A stretch of 64,000 bases of DNA, from NCBI GenBank assembly GCA_965214615.1, contig OZ243952.1:496001-560000 (forward strand), read 5' to 3'. Each line of letters opens with the position of its first letter. The first letter of the stretch is position 1. The position numbers were made by a program, and so were the translations under genes. Origin of the DNA: CBDAUN01 sp965214615 (GTDB lineage Bacteria; Pseudomonadota; Gammaproteobacteria; Arenicellales; JAJDZL01). Positions 1 through 9,682 of this stretch are shown here, piece by piece. A model generated the notes under the pieces. The model saw only the letters and a program-made list of their open reading frames with translations. It was not told the origin of the DNA and ran no database searches.

Positions 1-2
1 TG

Positions 3-974
3 GTACTTGATGAAATTCAGCGCAAGCCCGATCTTTTTCGAATCCTTCGAAGCATCATTGATACGCGAATCTTTGAAGGTGAGCGCACAGCTCAATTTCT
101 GCTTCTCGGATCGGCATCGCCGGAAATGCTGCGTCATTCATCCGAGTCGCTGGCCGGAAGAATAAGATTCATTGAACTGAGCCCGTATTCCGGTCTGGAA
201 GTCAATCAGAAAGAATCCGAAGACTCCAGTCTTGAAGAACTGTGGGTGCGCGGCGGGTTTCCAGGCAGCTACCTGTCGCCTTCGACGGATGCCAGCTGGG
301 CTTGGGGAGGAGCATTCATCGATCGCTATATCGAGCGGGACTTGATGAATTTAGGCATGCGCTTTTCTCCGGAAACGATGCGGAATCTGTGGTCGATGCT
401 TGCTTGGCGGAATGCTCAGCAATTCAATATGAGCCAGATCGCAGGCAGTCTGGGCGTCAGCTATAAGACGGTAGGAAACTATGTTGATCTGCTGATATCC
501 GGGTTCGTTGCAAGGAAACTGAAGCCTTGGTCTGCGAATTTAGGAAAAAGACTTGTCAAGTCGCCGAAAATTCTGCTTCGAGATTCCGGGCTGACGCACC
601 GGATTCTGCGCATAGCCAATTATCAGGACTTGCTGGGGCATCCGACAGTTGGGGCGAGCTGGAAAGCGTTTGCAATTGAAAATGTCTTAAGGGAATGTTC
701 CGACAAGTGGGAGCCAAGCTACTTTCGTACGCACAGCGGGGCGGAAATCGATCTGGTTCCGGAGGGTCCGGGAGCTAGGGTGCGGGCGATTGAAATAAAG
801 CGCTCGACAGCGCCGAAAGCCTCCAGAGGATTCTACGAAGGCTGCAAGGACGTCGGGGCAACGGAAAAGTTCGTGGTCTATCCGGGGAGTGACAGATTTC
901 CAATTGGAAATGATGTCGACGCGATCGGATTGACACAATTACTCAGTCATTTGAGGGTTCCCCATCGCTGTTGA
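3..974 (+). CDS. AAA ATPase with DUF4143 C-terminal domain (5' truncated by window edge)
   Basis: The reading frame is open from base 3 and continues to the TGA at 972-974, so the true start lies before the window. The first visible residues are a Walker B strand (VLDEIQ), followed by a sensor-like LLLGSAS. The Walker A half is therefore off the edge. The rest matches the DUF4143 region that follows the AAA module in this family. It contains a winged-helix-like segment (FNMSQIAGSLGVSYKTVGNY) and near the C terminus a PD-(D/E)XK-like pattern (SGAEIDLV then AIEIKRS). Such proteins are common single-gene accessory ATPases of unproven function in bacteria and archaea. No partner gene is visible downstream. 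Confidence 0.85.
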   Translation, partial: VLDEIQRKPDLFRILRSIIDTRIFEGERTAQFLLLGSASPEMLRHSSESLAGRIRFIELSPYSGLEVNQKESEDSSLEELWVRGGFPGSYLSPSTDASWAWGGAFIDRYIERDLMNLGMRFSPETMRNLWSMLAWRNAQQFNMSQIAGSLGVSYKTVGNYVDLLISGFVARKLKPWSANLGKRLVKSPKILLRDSGLTHRILRIANYQDLLGHPTVGASWKAFAIENVLRECSDKWEPSYFRTHSGAEIDLVPEGPGARVRAIEIKRSTAPKASRGFYEGCKDVGATEKFVVYPGSDRFPIGNDVDAIGLTQLLSHLRVPHRC

Positions 975-1116
975 CGGCGACGCTACCGAAAAGGCATGGA
1001 CAACCGGCAAAGTGGGCGCTGCCACTGGCTGGCTGCTTGGATGTAGCGCAGGAAGAATCCGTCGGTCTGAAGGCCGTCACTTCAGTGTCGGCTGGAAACT
1101 CCTTCAATTGGGTGAG

Positions 1117-2346
1117 TTATTCGTCAGCCCCTATCGCGTAAGTGCTGGCGTATGTTCTTGCAATGCTGTCAATTGCCTCGCTGGTCGCGATAGGCGTAGA
1201 GAACCGGGACGGATAGACCACAGACAGGTCGTAGGGCGCAGCCCCATGGACGATCCATTCGGCCAGAAATTCTCCGGAGCCCCCGCCTGTCCCGATTCCG
1301 ATGCAGTAGCCTGTCGCCAGCCACAGGCCCGGCAGGCTTTCAACCGGCCCCAGAATCGGCAGCCCGTCCGGCGTATAGCAAATTGGCCCGTTGACTATAT
1401 TTTTTATTCCGATCTGCCCGAATGCGGGAATTCGCTCGACAAGCCTTTTCAAATGCGGCTCAAGTCTCGTTGTATCGGGCTCAAGCAAGTCTTCGCAGAA
1501 GCCGTCCGGAATGCCGTCGACCGCCCACGGCACGGGCTCGCTCTCATAGATGCCGCCCAGCAATCCGCCACCTTCTTGACGAATATTGCACGGGACAGAT
1601 CTGTCGCGGATTGTCGGAAGCTCGTGACCGACGTGCCGCAGCCCGTCGATATTCTCGGTGATGATTTCGTGATGCTCGAGTGCATAGATCGGCAAATCCA
1701 ATCCAACATTCTTGAGCATTTCACGCGCCCAGAAGCTTGTTGCAATCACAACGTGCTCGGCGACGATGCTGCCGTGATCGGTCTGAATCAGCCAGTTTCC
1801 ATCTGAGCGTCTCGCCAAGCCAAGTACACAGCATCCGGTTTTGATCCTGGCCCCGCGCTGCCTGGCAGCCTTGGCGAGCGCATGCGTCGTGCCGGACGGA
1901 TCGACATGTCCGTCTCCGGGCGTGTGCGCCGCGCCGGCAATGTTGTCAACGCGCAGCAGCGGAAACAATTCGCAAACCCGCTGCGGCGAAACAATGCGGT
2001 ATTCGGTCTGCAAAGCCTCATAGACGCTCTCTTGGCGCTTGTAGCACTCAAGCTCCTCATGCGTAGAGGCGATTCTCAAGCTTCCGGCCGGATGAAATTC
2101 GATGTCCTGGCCCGATTCGGACTCCGCCTGAAGATACGCTCGGACCGAGCTGACGCCGAGCCTCGTCAAACTCGGATAGATTCCGAAATACGTGACATTT
2201 CCTGCGGCGTGCCAGGTGGATCCGGATGTCAGATTCCTTCGCTCAACCAGCAAGCACTCGGTCCAGCCCAGACGCGCAAGCGCGTACAGCACGCTGCATC
2301 CGACTATGCCTCCGCCGATGACTGCAACCCTGACGTTCTCAGTCAT
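1117..2346 (-). CDS. FAD-dependent oxidoreductase, DAO family (sarcosine/dimethylglycine oxidase-like)
   Basis: The N terminus carries the dinucleotide-binding fingerprint VAVIGGGIVGCSVLYAL, followed by LVERRNLTSGSTWHAAG. That is the FAD-contact region typical of sarcosine and dimethylglycine dehydrogenases. The C terminus has LPGLWLATGYCIGIGTGGGSGEFLAEW as several short glycine-rich FAD contacts. The protein is about 409 residues and lacks the folate-binding GcvT-like domain of full dimethylglycine dehydrogenases, so it resembles a stand-alone D-amino acid/sarcosine oxidase subunit. The start at 2346 makes an ATGA overlap with the stop of the upstream methyltransferase, implying translational coupling. 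An in-frame ATG at 2355 is also possible. Oxidative N-demethylation is the inferred role. Confidence 0.85.
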   Translation of the reverse strand: MTENVRVAVIGGGIVGCSVLYALARLGWTECLLVERRNLTSGSTWHAAGNVTYFGIYPSLTRLGVSSVRAYLQAESESGQDIEFHPAGSLRIASTHEELECYKRQESVYEALQTEYRIVSPQRVCELFPLLRVDNIAGAAHTPGDGHVDPSGTTHALAKAARQRGARIKTGCCVLGLARRSDGNWLIQTDHGSIVAEHVVIATSFWAREMLKNVGLDLPIYALEHHEIITENIDGLRHVGHELPTIRDRSVPCNIRQEGGGLLGGIYESEPVPWAVDGIPDGFCEDLLEPDTTRLEPHLKRLVERIPAFGQIGIKNIVNGPICYTPDGLPILGPVESLPGLWLATGYCIGIGTGGGSGEFLAEWIVHGAAPYDLSVVYPSRFSTPIATSEAIDSIARTYASTYAIGADE

Positions 2347-3920
2347 AAGTCGCATGACCGGGCCGGGCGCGCAAGCCTGATCGGGTACTGATCCCTGATT
2401 CGCGCCTCGGCTTGCGCATCGATATGCCAGGGCGTATGGGAAGACAGAATTTCTCTTGCCCGTTCCGTTGCCCGGTCCCAGCAGTCCTTGGCGCCGGATT
2501 CCTTCCAGGCATCCGGGTCTTGACGTCCCTGCGCAGGCGGATACACGTATTCGGTCTCCATAAGATTCAAGGTTTGTTCGTGACCCAGAAAATGTCCGGG
2601 GCCAAGAACCGAATCCTCGATCACCGATACGGAAAGCGTTTCATCAGTCACTTCGATGCCTCTCGCAATTCTGCGGATCGTCGAAAGCATTTCGTCGTCA
2701 ATGATCATCGACTCGAATGAGCACCCCAGAAGGCTCGCCAGCATCCCCGCCGACTCGTAAATCATGCCGCCCCCTGAAAGCGCGGTCGAAAGCACCGTGA
2801 CTGCCTTTTCAAATCCTGCCTGATTGTCCGGCACATTCGAATCCGTCATGCCGGCCCCGCAGCCGCCGGGAATGTTGTAGAACGCCGCCATCTGTCCGGC
2901 GGCAGCGCCCAGCAGCGCCTGTTCGCCTCCGCCTCCGCTGAATGCGCCCGTTCTAAGGTCCGAGACGAACACCCAGTTGCCGAAGATGACCGGATGTCCG
3001 GGTTTCAGCAAATTGATGACGGCCAGGGAGGCAAGACTTTCTGCACAGCCTTGCACCAGCGTTCCCGCCAGTGCCGCCGGCGCGGTCGCGCCGGCCTGAG
3101 GCCCTGTCTGGGAATGGATCGGCATTCCGATGTCGACAGCGGCACAGGTGACATCGAGGCTGTCCGGAGCGAATGAAAGGGGTGAGACGACATTGGTTGC
3201 ATGAACTGTCATAAACGGCCTTTTGCGAAACGAATTCTCGCCCCCGCCAAGCACGTCGAGCATCGCCAGCATTCTATGCACATGCTCGCCGGCAGTGATG
3301 CTGCTGGCGATGTGCTTGCGTGTTCCCGCAGCGCAGGCAAATACAGTGTTGATGTCCAGTTCGTACAGGTCGTCAAGATCGGTTGTGACGATGGGTCGGG
3401 TAAACCACTGAATATTCTCCAATGCATCGCATATTCGAGCCAGATCGTAGAGATCTTCAAGCGTGCTCGAGCGGTATTGGCGCGTGTTGATGTCCAGAAT
3501 TTGAACAGCGGCGCCGCCGGTGCAGAAATTCGCGGTTCCGCTTTGAAGTTCAAAATCCAGATCAGGCGCCCGCGCATGAACCGTGAAGCGCTTTGCCGCA
3601 CAGTCCAGCATATCTTCGACCAGACTTTGGGGGAACAGCAGCCGGCCATGTTCATTTTCCCGGCAGCCGCCCGCAAGTGCCGCTTCCCGCACTTCCCGCG
3701 TCGCGTCAGCCATGCCCACTGTCTCGAGCAACTCCAGCGCCGCGCGATGAATTCTTTCAACTTCGCGCTCCGTCAAAGGTCGGTAGCGGGATTTGACCGC
3801 TGTTCCGTGCGACATCGCCGCAAGATTGCGGTCCGGCTTCCTCAGCTGCCGCATGGCGTCGCGCGAGCGTGTTCCTTTCGCGTTGCGCTTTGCGGCATCT
3901 GCTGTATCGGTGCTGCTCAT
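2343..3920 (-). CDS. Trimethylamine methyltransferase family protein (MttB superfamily, non-pyrrolysine)
   Basis: The protein has MttB-superfamily character along its length: an N-terminal YRPLTEREVERIHRAALELL helix, the FCTGGAAVQILD strand, and a long TIM-barrel region ending in GPGHFLGHEQTLNLMETEYVYPP. The frame is uninterrupted by an internal amber codon, so this is a non-Pyl member like the glycine-betaine methyltransferase MtgB rather than a true trimethylamine MttB. The chosen ATG at 3920 avoids a 65-base overlap with the upstream gene that a start at 4019 would need. It gives about 525 residues, and a still shorter start is possible. Co-transcription with a flavin demethylase suggests removal of methyl groups from a quaternary or tertiary amine. 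No corrinoid protein is visible nearby. Confidence 0.87.
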   Translation of the reverse strand: MSSTDTADAAKRNAKGTRSRDAMRQLRKPDRNLAAMSHGTAVKSRYRPLTEREVERIHRAALELLETVGMADATREVREAALAGGCRENEHGRLLFPQSLVEDMLDCAAKRFTVHARAPDLDFELQSGTANFCTGGAAVQILDINTRQYRSSTLEDLYDLARICDALENIQWFTRPIVTTDLDDLYELDINTVFACAAGTRKHIASSITAGEHVHRMLAMLDVLGGGENSFRKRPFMTVHATNVVSPLSFAPDSLDVTCAAVDIGMPIHSQTGPQAGATAPAALAGTLVQGCAESLASLAVINLLKPGHPVIFGNWVFVSDLRTGAFSGGGGEQALLGAAAGQMAAFYNIPGGCGAGMTDSNVPDNQAGFEKAVTVLSTALSGGGMIYESAGMLASLLGCSFESMIIDDEMLSTIRRIARGIEVTDETLSVSVIEDSVLGPGHFLGHEQTLNLMETEYVYPPAQGRQDPDAWKESGAKDCWDRATERAREILSSHTPWHIDAQAEARIRDQYPIRLARPARSCDL

Positions 3921-3954
3921 TGCGAAGTTGCGTCGAACACATGCATTGGATGGT

Positions 3955-5658
3955 CTACTTTCGATGTGCGAACGAGTCTCTTCGAAAGCTGTAGAGCGCG
4001 TTCGGATCAACCGCGACATCGATCACGGCCGGGCGGTCCGAAGCGATTGCAGCCATGACCGCGTCGCCGAATTGCGAAATGGTCTCGACTCTCATCCCGA
4101 GACAACCGTAGAGTTCTGCAATTTTGTCGAATGCAGGACTGCTTATGTCGGCGCCGATGTAGCGCTGATCAAAAAAATCCCGCTGATAAGCCTTCTCGGC
4201 TCCCCAGCACTGGTTGTTCAAAACGATCGTGGTCGTGCCAATCCCGCAATCCGCAGCGGTGCTGAGCTCTGACAGCGTCATGCCGAAGCCTCCGTCGCCC
4301 ATCAGGCTGATTACGGGCCGTTCGGGCATCGCCAATTTTACGCCCAGACCGCACGCAAATGAAAACCCGACCAGTCCAAAATCCAGCGGGGTAAACAGCG
4401 CGGGCGGCGTGTGATAGTTCAGCGCATCCGTCGCCTGCAGGCACAGGGTTCCCGCATCCAGCGTGAATGCAGCATTGCTCGGTGCGACATCGCGCAGAAT
4501 CTTGAACAGCGCCGTTGGAACAATCGGGTCGGCATCCAACTGCGCCCGGGTGTCTCGCTGTTCCAGATAGGCCCTGCGCTGGCGCTGAAATGTCTCCGTC
4601 CACTGCTCAGCCTGACAGATTGCGTTTGTCCTGCGAATTGCCTGAACCAGTTGCTCGGCAACGCCCGGCGCGTCGCCCCAGATGCCGATGGCGATCGGAA
4701 AATAGCGCCCCAATGCGGTGGCTTCCTGCTCGATCTGAATGATCTTGGCATCCTTGCTGATGTTGTCGTAGGAGTAGAATGTCGAATTGAATCCAAGTCT
4801 TGTGCCCAGAGCCACAATGACATCGGCCTGCTTGACAAGGTCGGAGGCAACCGGATTCCCCCGCGGTCCCATCTGTCCGGCATTCAACGGATGGCCGAAC
4901 GGAATCGCATCTCCGTGTCCGGGAGATGTCGCAATAGGCGCGTTTACGGCTTCGGCCAGTTTCAGGGCTTTCTCGCCGCCGCCTGAATTCTTGATGCCGC
5001 CGCCTGCGACGATCACTGGCCGTTCGGCGCTCGCCAGCAGATGCGCTGCCTGCATGATCTGATCTTCCGGCGCGATCGAGTGCGAGTGAATCCGATAGTT
5101 CTGCGGTGACTGAAACGCCGCAAAGTCCGCCGTATTCGCCAGAACATCCCGGGGCAGGTTGACCTGAACAGGCCCTTTGCGGGGCGTCAGGGCGAGACGG
5201 AATGCCTCGCGGAACATTTCGTCTACGCGCGATGTCTGCGTCACCGTCCAGGTCTTCTTTGTAATGGGAGCGAACAAGGCCTGCTGATCGACTTCCTGAA
5301 ATGCCTCGCGGTACACATGTTCTGTCGACAGGGCCCCGGCGATGGAAATCACTGGCGAGAAAGCGGCCTTCGCCTGGGCTATGCCTGTGACCAGGTTGGT
5401 CGCGCCGGGACCGTTTTGACCGGCGATGATGACCCCGGGCCGCCCTGACGCCCTTGCATACCCGTCTGCCATGTGCACGCCGGTTCTTTCGTCGTGAACG
5501 CCGATGAAACGGATGTCCTGCGCATCATACAGGGCATCGAAAAGCTCCATCGTTGCAGAGCCGATAAGCCCGAATACAAGCTCGGTCCCTTCTGCCTGAA
5601 GGGCTGCGACTGCCGCCTGGCCGCCGGTCAGCCGGCGAGGGTTCTGTGTAGAGGTCAT
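3955..5658 (-). CDS. Thiamine-diphosphate enzyme, sulfoacetaldehyde acetyltransferase (Xsc)-like
   Basis: At 567 residues with the three ThDP domains, it has the catalytic Glu in HDERTGVHMADGYARASG, the cofactor motif GDGGFGM ending in LNNQCWGAEK, and GPGATNLVTG. Several stretches look closer to sulfoacetaldehyde acetyltransferase than to acetolactate synthase: the start GLIGSATMELFDAL, FQEVDQQALF, NNQCWGAEKAYQRDFFD, and the terminal FRRDSFAHRK (Xsc has WGAEKRN and FRRDAMKKP in the same places). Xsc turns sulfoacetaldehyde plus phosphate into acetyl phosphate and sulfite. The substrate here is inferred only, and other decarboxylases of the family remain possible. The gene begins 7 bases after the hydrolase stop, in one operon. 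Confidence 0.85.
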   Translation of the reverse strand: MTSTQNPRRLTGGQAAVAALQAEGTELVFGLIGSATMELFDALYDAQDIRFIGVHDERTGVHMADGYARASGRPGVIIAGQNGPGATNLVTGIAQAKAAFSPVISIAGALSTEHVYREAFQEVDQQALFAPITKKTWTVTQTSRVDEMFREAFRLALTPRKGPVQVNLPRDVLANTADFAAFQSPQNYRIHSHSIAPEDQIMQAAHLLASAERPVIVAGGGIKNSGGGEKALKLAEAVNAPIATSPGHGDAIPFGHPLNAGQMGPRGNPVASDLVKQADVIVALGTRLGFNSTFYSYDNISKDAKIIQIEQEATALGRYFPIAIGIWGDAPGVAEQLVQAIRRTNAICQAEQWTETFQRQRRAYLEQRDTRAQLDADPIVPTALFKILRDVAPSNAAFTLDAGTLCLQATDALNYHTPPALFTPLDFGLVGFSFACGLGVKLAMPERPVISLMGDGGFGMTLSELSTAADCGIGTTTIVLNNQCWGAEKAYQRDFFDQRYIGADISSPAFDKIAELYGCLGMRVETISQFGDAVMAAIASDRPAVIDVAVDPNALYSFRRDSFAHRK

Positions 5659-5665
5659 GTTCTTG

Positions 5666-6469
5666 CTAGGTCATCCGGTTGCAGATCCGCATCAGAAAAG
5701 CCTCGATAGGATCGAGAAACTGCTCGCATGATTCCATCAGGCCAAGATGCTGCAGCCCCGGCACAATGATCACCGAGGAACCTTCGATTTCTTCGGCGAT
5801 CGCATGCGACATCGCAGGCGTGCTCCCGGTGTCGTTCTCGCAGGTCATCACGAGTGCCGGATGTTTGATTTCAGGATTCGGCCGAATCAGTTCCGTCACG
5901 CCGGTCGCCAGGACTTCGCGGCATTGGGCATACCAATGCGGGTCGTTGTCGAGAATCCAGGAGCGAAGTTTAGCGGTCGTCGCTGCTTCGCTGATTCTGA
6001 AATTCGGCGTCAGCCAGCGTGCGAGCGAGCCTTCGATTGTCGCTTCAGGTCCGCCTTGCGAAGTGTCTCTGACTCGCTCTTCGATAATGCGCTGCTGCTG
6101 CGGGCTTCTTTCGTGCGGCGAATTCAGGATGACTAAAGAATCGGCAAGATCCGGATAATCCATAGCGAGTCTTCGATTGATCATTCCCCCGAGGGAAAAG
6201 CCGATCGCCGCCGATGCTTTAAGATCAAGTTCGCAAAGCAGGTCTCTTAGCTGATCTGCGAACAGTTTGAGCGATGGCTTCTGGCGCGGCAGCCGGCTTT
6301 CGCCATGTCCAAGCAGATCGTAGGCGACGACCCGGTAGTTGCGAGACAGTTTCGAACTGAACTGCTGCCACATCTGCCGATTGAGGCCAAGACCATGGAT
6401 AAGCACGACGACCGCAGCGTCGCGGTCGCCGACTAGGTCGTAGGCGGTTCCGTTTGAAGAGTCAGGCAT
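5666..6469 (-). CDS. Alpha/beta hydrolase (3-oxoadipate enol-lactonase-like)
   Basis: The 267-residue protein shows an oxyanion-hole HGLGLN, the strand-turn DLLGHGES, and the nucleophile elbow GFSLGG with Ser in the middle. An Asp in CENDTGS and a His in GLQHLGL complete the expected triad. Length and spacing match the small lactonase/esterase branch (PcaD, MhpC-like). It is soluble, with no signal peptide. Its position directly before the Xsc-like gene suggests it hydrolyses an ester, lactone or C-C intermediate of the same pathway, but substrate cannot be read from the sequence. Confidence 0.85.
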   Translation of the reverse strand: MPDSSNGTAYDLVGDRDAAVVVLIHGLGLNRQMWQQFSSKLSRNYRVVAYDLLGHGESRLPRQKPSLKLFADQLRDLLCELDLKASAAIGFSLGGMINRRLAMDYPDLADSLVILNSPHERSPQQQRIIEERVRDTSQGGPEATIEGSLARWLTPNFRISEAATTAKLRSWILDNDPHWYAQCREVLATGVTELIRPNPEIKHPALVMTCENDTGSTPAMSHAIAEEIEGSSVIIVPGLQHLGLMESCEQFLDPIEAFLMRICNRMT

Positions 6470-6577
6470 GAATGCGATGGCTCCGGGCAGGAGATTCGCT
6501 TACGGGGCCGACAACTCGATCAGTTCGCAAAATCGGCAGCATTGCGATGCGATTGCTGTCTACTTCGGTCGGGTCTG

Positions 6578-7615
6578 TCACTGAAATGCCGGTATGACCT
6601 TGTCGCAAAAAAGCGCCATCGATTCTTTCTGTTCCCTGTGACCCAGTCCCATGCTGGCATAGTAGACGAACTCGTCGACGCCGAGCTCTTCGTAGAGCTT
6701 CAGTCTTTCGATGGCTTCGTCAGGCGAGCCCATCATCAGATTGTGCTCCAGCATTTCTGTCCTGTAGTTGTCCCGATCGGACAATTGTTCCAGCGGTATT
6801 TCTTTTGGAAACCCGTTTTCCACATCGCCTAGATTTCGAAACAGATTTTCAAATTTGCCCAGCGTCATGCGAATCGCGTCCAGCGCGCGCTTGCGACTTG
6901 CCGCAGTTTCATAAAGTGCAGTGTGCCGCATGACGGCGAATGTCGGACGATGTCCGCTGGAATCCTTGGCAATTGATTCATCCAGGCGGGATCTGTAGAG
7001 TTCAATTTCTGAAACAGGACGCGTGAGTGGCCAGGAAATGATGTGGCAGCCATTTGCAACGGCGTAGTCGAACGTGATCGGCGCCCGCGCTGCAACCCAG
7101 ATCGGAGGATGCGGCTGCTGCACCGGCTTCGGCACCGAGGTGGCCTTGGGAAACGACCAGAATTCGCCATTGTGCTCGTAGTCGCCTTTCCAAAGCTCCT
7201 TGAGTACAGGGAGCATTTCCTGGACATGCCGATAGGCATCAGATTGCTTCAGTCCGGGTTGCATCCGGTCAAATTCTCTTTGGTATGCGCCGGAGCCGAT
7301 GCCGAATTCAAGGCGTCCGCCGCTAATCTGATCAACCATGGCGGCTTCGCCGGCAAGATTGATGGGATTCCAGTAGGCGGCTACTGCGACTGCTGTTCCA
7401 AGGCGTATGCGTGAAGTGTGACCGGCCCACCAGGTCAGCAGCTGAAACGGATTGGGCGCGATGGTCAGTTCCAGGGCGTGATGCTCCGCAGACCAGACGA
7501 TGTTGAATCCGCCTTCATCGGCCATCCGCACCATATCCAGGGTGTGGCGCAGCACATCGCGCATGCTTTCGCGGGAATAATTCCGCTCCAAATTGATTGC
7601 TAGCTGAAATTTCAT
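6578..7615 (-). CDS. LLM-class flavin-dependent monooxygenase (luciferase-like)
   Basis: This is a single-domain F420/FMN luciferase-like TIM barrel of about 345 residues. It shows MKFQLAINLERN at the start, then ADEGGFNIVWSAEHH, the flavin-contact segment RIRLGTAVAVAAYWNP, and ISGGRLEFGIGSGAYQREFDR. These are the hallmarks of alkanal and alkanesulfonate-type monooxygenases. I chose ATG 7615 over an upstream TTG at 7633 because the family normally begins M-K-F. It is the first gene of the minus-strand run, 108 bases before the hydrolase. Reduced flavin would have to come from a reductase encoded elsewhere. In this operon it could open a C-S or C-N bond; that is inference. Confidence 0.87.
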   Translation of the reverse strand: MKFQLAINLERNYSRESMRDVLRHTLDMVRMADEGGFNIVWSAEHHALELTIAPNPFQLLTWWAGHTSRIRLGTAVAVAAYWNPINLAGEAAMVDQISGGRLEFGIGSGAYQREFDRMQPGLKQSDAYRHVQEMLPVLKELWKGDYEHNGEFWSFPKATSVPKPVQQPHPPIWVAARAPITFDYAVANGCHIISWPLTRPVSEIELYRSRLDESIAKDSSGHRPTFAVMRHTALYETAASRKRALDAIRMTLGKFENLFRNLGDVENGFPKEIPLEQLSDRDNYRTEMLEHNLMMGSPDEAIERLKLYEELGVDEFVYYASMGLGHREQKESMALFCDKVIPAFQ

Positions 7616-8079
7616 ATTGTCTGCCAAAGGCAAGGTTCAAGTCTTGGGCGCTCTCGAGACACGATTCGGGCGGCAGGCGTATCGCTGAATGCACTCATTC
7701 AGGCTGTCTCGTATCGAGCGCAGTAGTTTGCGGTCAGATAGCTGTCTTCTCGTCCATAGTCCGAATTCTCGAATGTTCAACGACTGGAGAAATCGCAAGG
7801 CGGGAATTGAGAAAAATTATATCAGCGCGCGCCCGATACGAAACTTGAAGTGCATCGGAACTTTTGCAAGCGAAAAAATCTTGCCGTCGCATCGTGGCGG
7901 ATCGCATGCTGTCACGCTATGCCGGCATTGCCTGACGGTGATTCAGGTGTGTGATCCCAGATTCGGCCGGTTATCGGTGTCGTGCTTTCAAAGGTCGTAG
8001 CATTTGTGGCATCTGTCCATGACACGCTGACTGGCATCTTGCGACGCTTGAAATCCGTCTGCGACAATGCGTATGTGAT
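7616..8079. other. Intergenic stretch without recognised gene
   Basis: About 460 bases upstream of the LLM monooxygenase. Short open frames exist on both strands but none resembles a known family or carries a convincing ribosome binding site. It should contain the promoter of the minus-strand operon. I see no clear terminator or palindrome. Confidence 0.5.
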
Positions 8080-8340
8080 TTGAACATATATTGCCAACGC
8101 GAAGCAGCAAGTTCTTACGAAGCATTTGCATCACTGGTGTTCATGCTGGAGTTCATGCTGGAGTTCAAGATGATGCAAGGTGATGTGCAAGGGAGTCTTG
8201 ATGCGGCGATGGCGCAAATGAAAGATCGCGGTTACGCGGACAAGTACCGCGAACGCCGCGAACCGATACATCTGATTGGCCTGGCCTTTGGAGAATTCGA
8301 TCGCAATCTTGTCGGAGTCCGTACCGAATTGGTCAGATGA
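8080..8340 (+). pseudogene. Remnant of PD-(D/E)XK nuclease domain (AAA-ATPase-like/DUF1703 C-terminus)
   Basis: The encoded tail reads MLEFK, then DAAMAQMKDRGYADKYRERR, then IHLIGLAFGEFDRNLVGV. This corresponds to the end of the PD-(D/E)XK domain found after the AAA module of DUF1703 proteins: the E-x-K strand, the A-x-x-Q-I-x-x-K-G-Y-A-x-K-Y helix and the closing strand. Only about 85 residues remain, with no upstream AAA module. The catalytic strand is disturbed by a tandem duplication of 12 bases (atgctggagttc twice, near 8142-8165), which repeats MLEF. It is best read as a truncated relic rather than a functional gene. Confidence 0.6.
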
Positions 8341-8507
8341 CAGGAACCGGTAGATGCTTTGAACGCAAAGACCAAGAGTTTGAGCACAACTGGCGCCGTG
8401 CAGGATACAATTTGCGTCTAGACCAAGGACTGTCTGCCTTGCGATGAAATCGAACAACGATCCTGTGAAATTGGCGCGGCAAGAATTATTTGTCGCATAT
8501 TGGAGCG

Positions 8508-8987
8508 ATGCTTAGTACTAGACGATATCTTCTGCTTGCACTATCCCTGTCGATTGCATCGATGGCGGTGCAGTTTTTCGCATTTGCCCATGGAGAAGGA
8601 CACATTTATGAACAGCGGCATATGTTCATGAACGACCTGGGAAAATCAATGAAAGCATTCAGACTCTATGTCAAGCGCGGTGCAGGTGAGCTGGCACAGT
8701 TAGCTGCCATGGCTGAAGATATCGCTCAAAATGCTCCGGACTTACCTGATCTATTCCCGCAAGGCACTGGAATCGCAGACAACGAAGAAAGCGAAGCGAA
8801 GCAGGAGATCTGGATTGAATGGGAATCCTTTGTCGCCGCCTCCAACGCACTTGTCGAGCCGGCAAGCGAGCTTAAAAGCGCTTTCGGCACGGGCGATGCA
8901 AGTCGAATTGCCGCAGCAGTAGACGCATTGGGCGAAAATGGATGCCGCGGCTGCCACAGCCGGTTTCGCCTGGATACCCGTCAATGA
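8508..8987 (+). CDS. Exported class II cytochrome c (cytochrome c'-like)
   Basis: The N terminus is a signal peptide (RRYLLLALSLSIASMAVQFF then AFAHG), so the mature protein is periplasmic. The four-helix body is followed at the extreme C terminus by the single heme site CRGCHSRFR. A C-terminal C-x-x-C-H-x-x-[FY]-R is diagnostic of class II cytochromes c. The start at 8508 has a GGAG five to six bases upstream. Length of about 159 residues fits the family. It sits alone between the nuclease relic and the tRNA genes, so its electron partner or ligand (for example NO) cannot be inferred from context. Confidence 0.88.
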   Translation: MLSTRRYLLLALSLSIASMAVQFFAFAHGEGHIYEQRHMFMNDLGKSMKAFRLYVKRGAGELAQLAAMAEDIAQNAPDLPDLFPQGTGIADNEESEAKQEIWIEWESFVAASNALVEPASELKSAFGTGDASRIAAAVDALGENGCRGCHSRFRLDTRQ

Positions 8988-9084
8988 ACTTTGCCATGCA
9001 CCGGGCGCTATTTGCTTCCGTCCGGTCCGGGTCATTGCCACAAGCCCTTGCTGATCGTATAATCCCTTGAAATTCTGATCGAAT

Positions 9085-9161
<77 letters not shown>

Positions 9162-9170
9162 TTGAATTGT

Positions 9171-9473
<303 letters not shown>

Positions 9474-9682
9474 CTCTATTGCTTTGCAGCGAAGCGGCAT
9501 TGCGAATTCACTCGGGTAAAGCTGTCGCATACGCAAGACACAGGAGCTTCGTTCCGGCTTCGTGCGCTCAAAGCGCAAAGGCTGGAACGCGGCAAGGAAT
9601 TTACGAGGAATTGCGTCGACCGTATTTCGTGTAAAATTCCAGATTCGCCGCATGTTCCGGTATATCCGGCGATTTTAGATAT

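Noticed and set aside
1012..1806. Plus-strand open frame opposite the FAD oxidoreductase
   Set aside because: It is antisense to a gene with clear FAD motifs and has low-complexity Arg/Ala-rich composition typical of shadow frames.
9477..9682. Further tRNA between tRNA-Arg and tRNA-His
   Set aside because: No cloverleaf with a T-arm ttcgaa-type loop can be drawn in this spacer.
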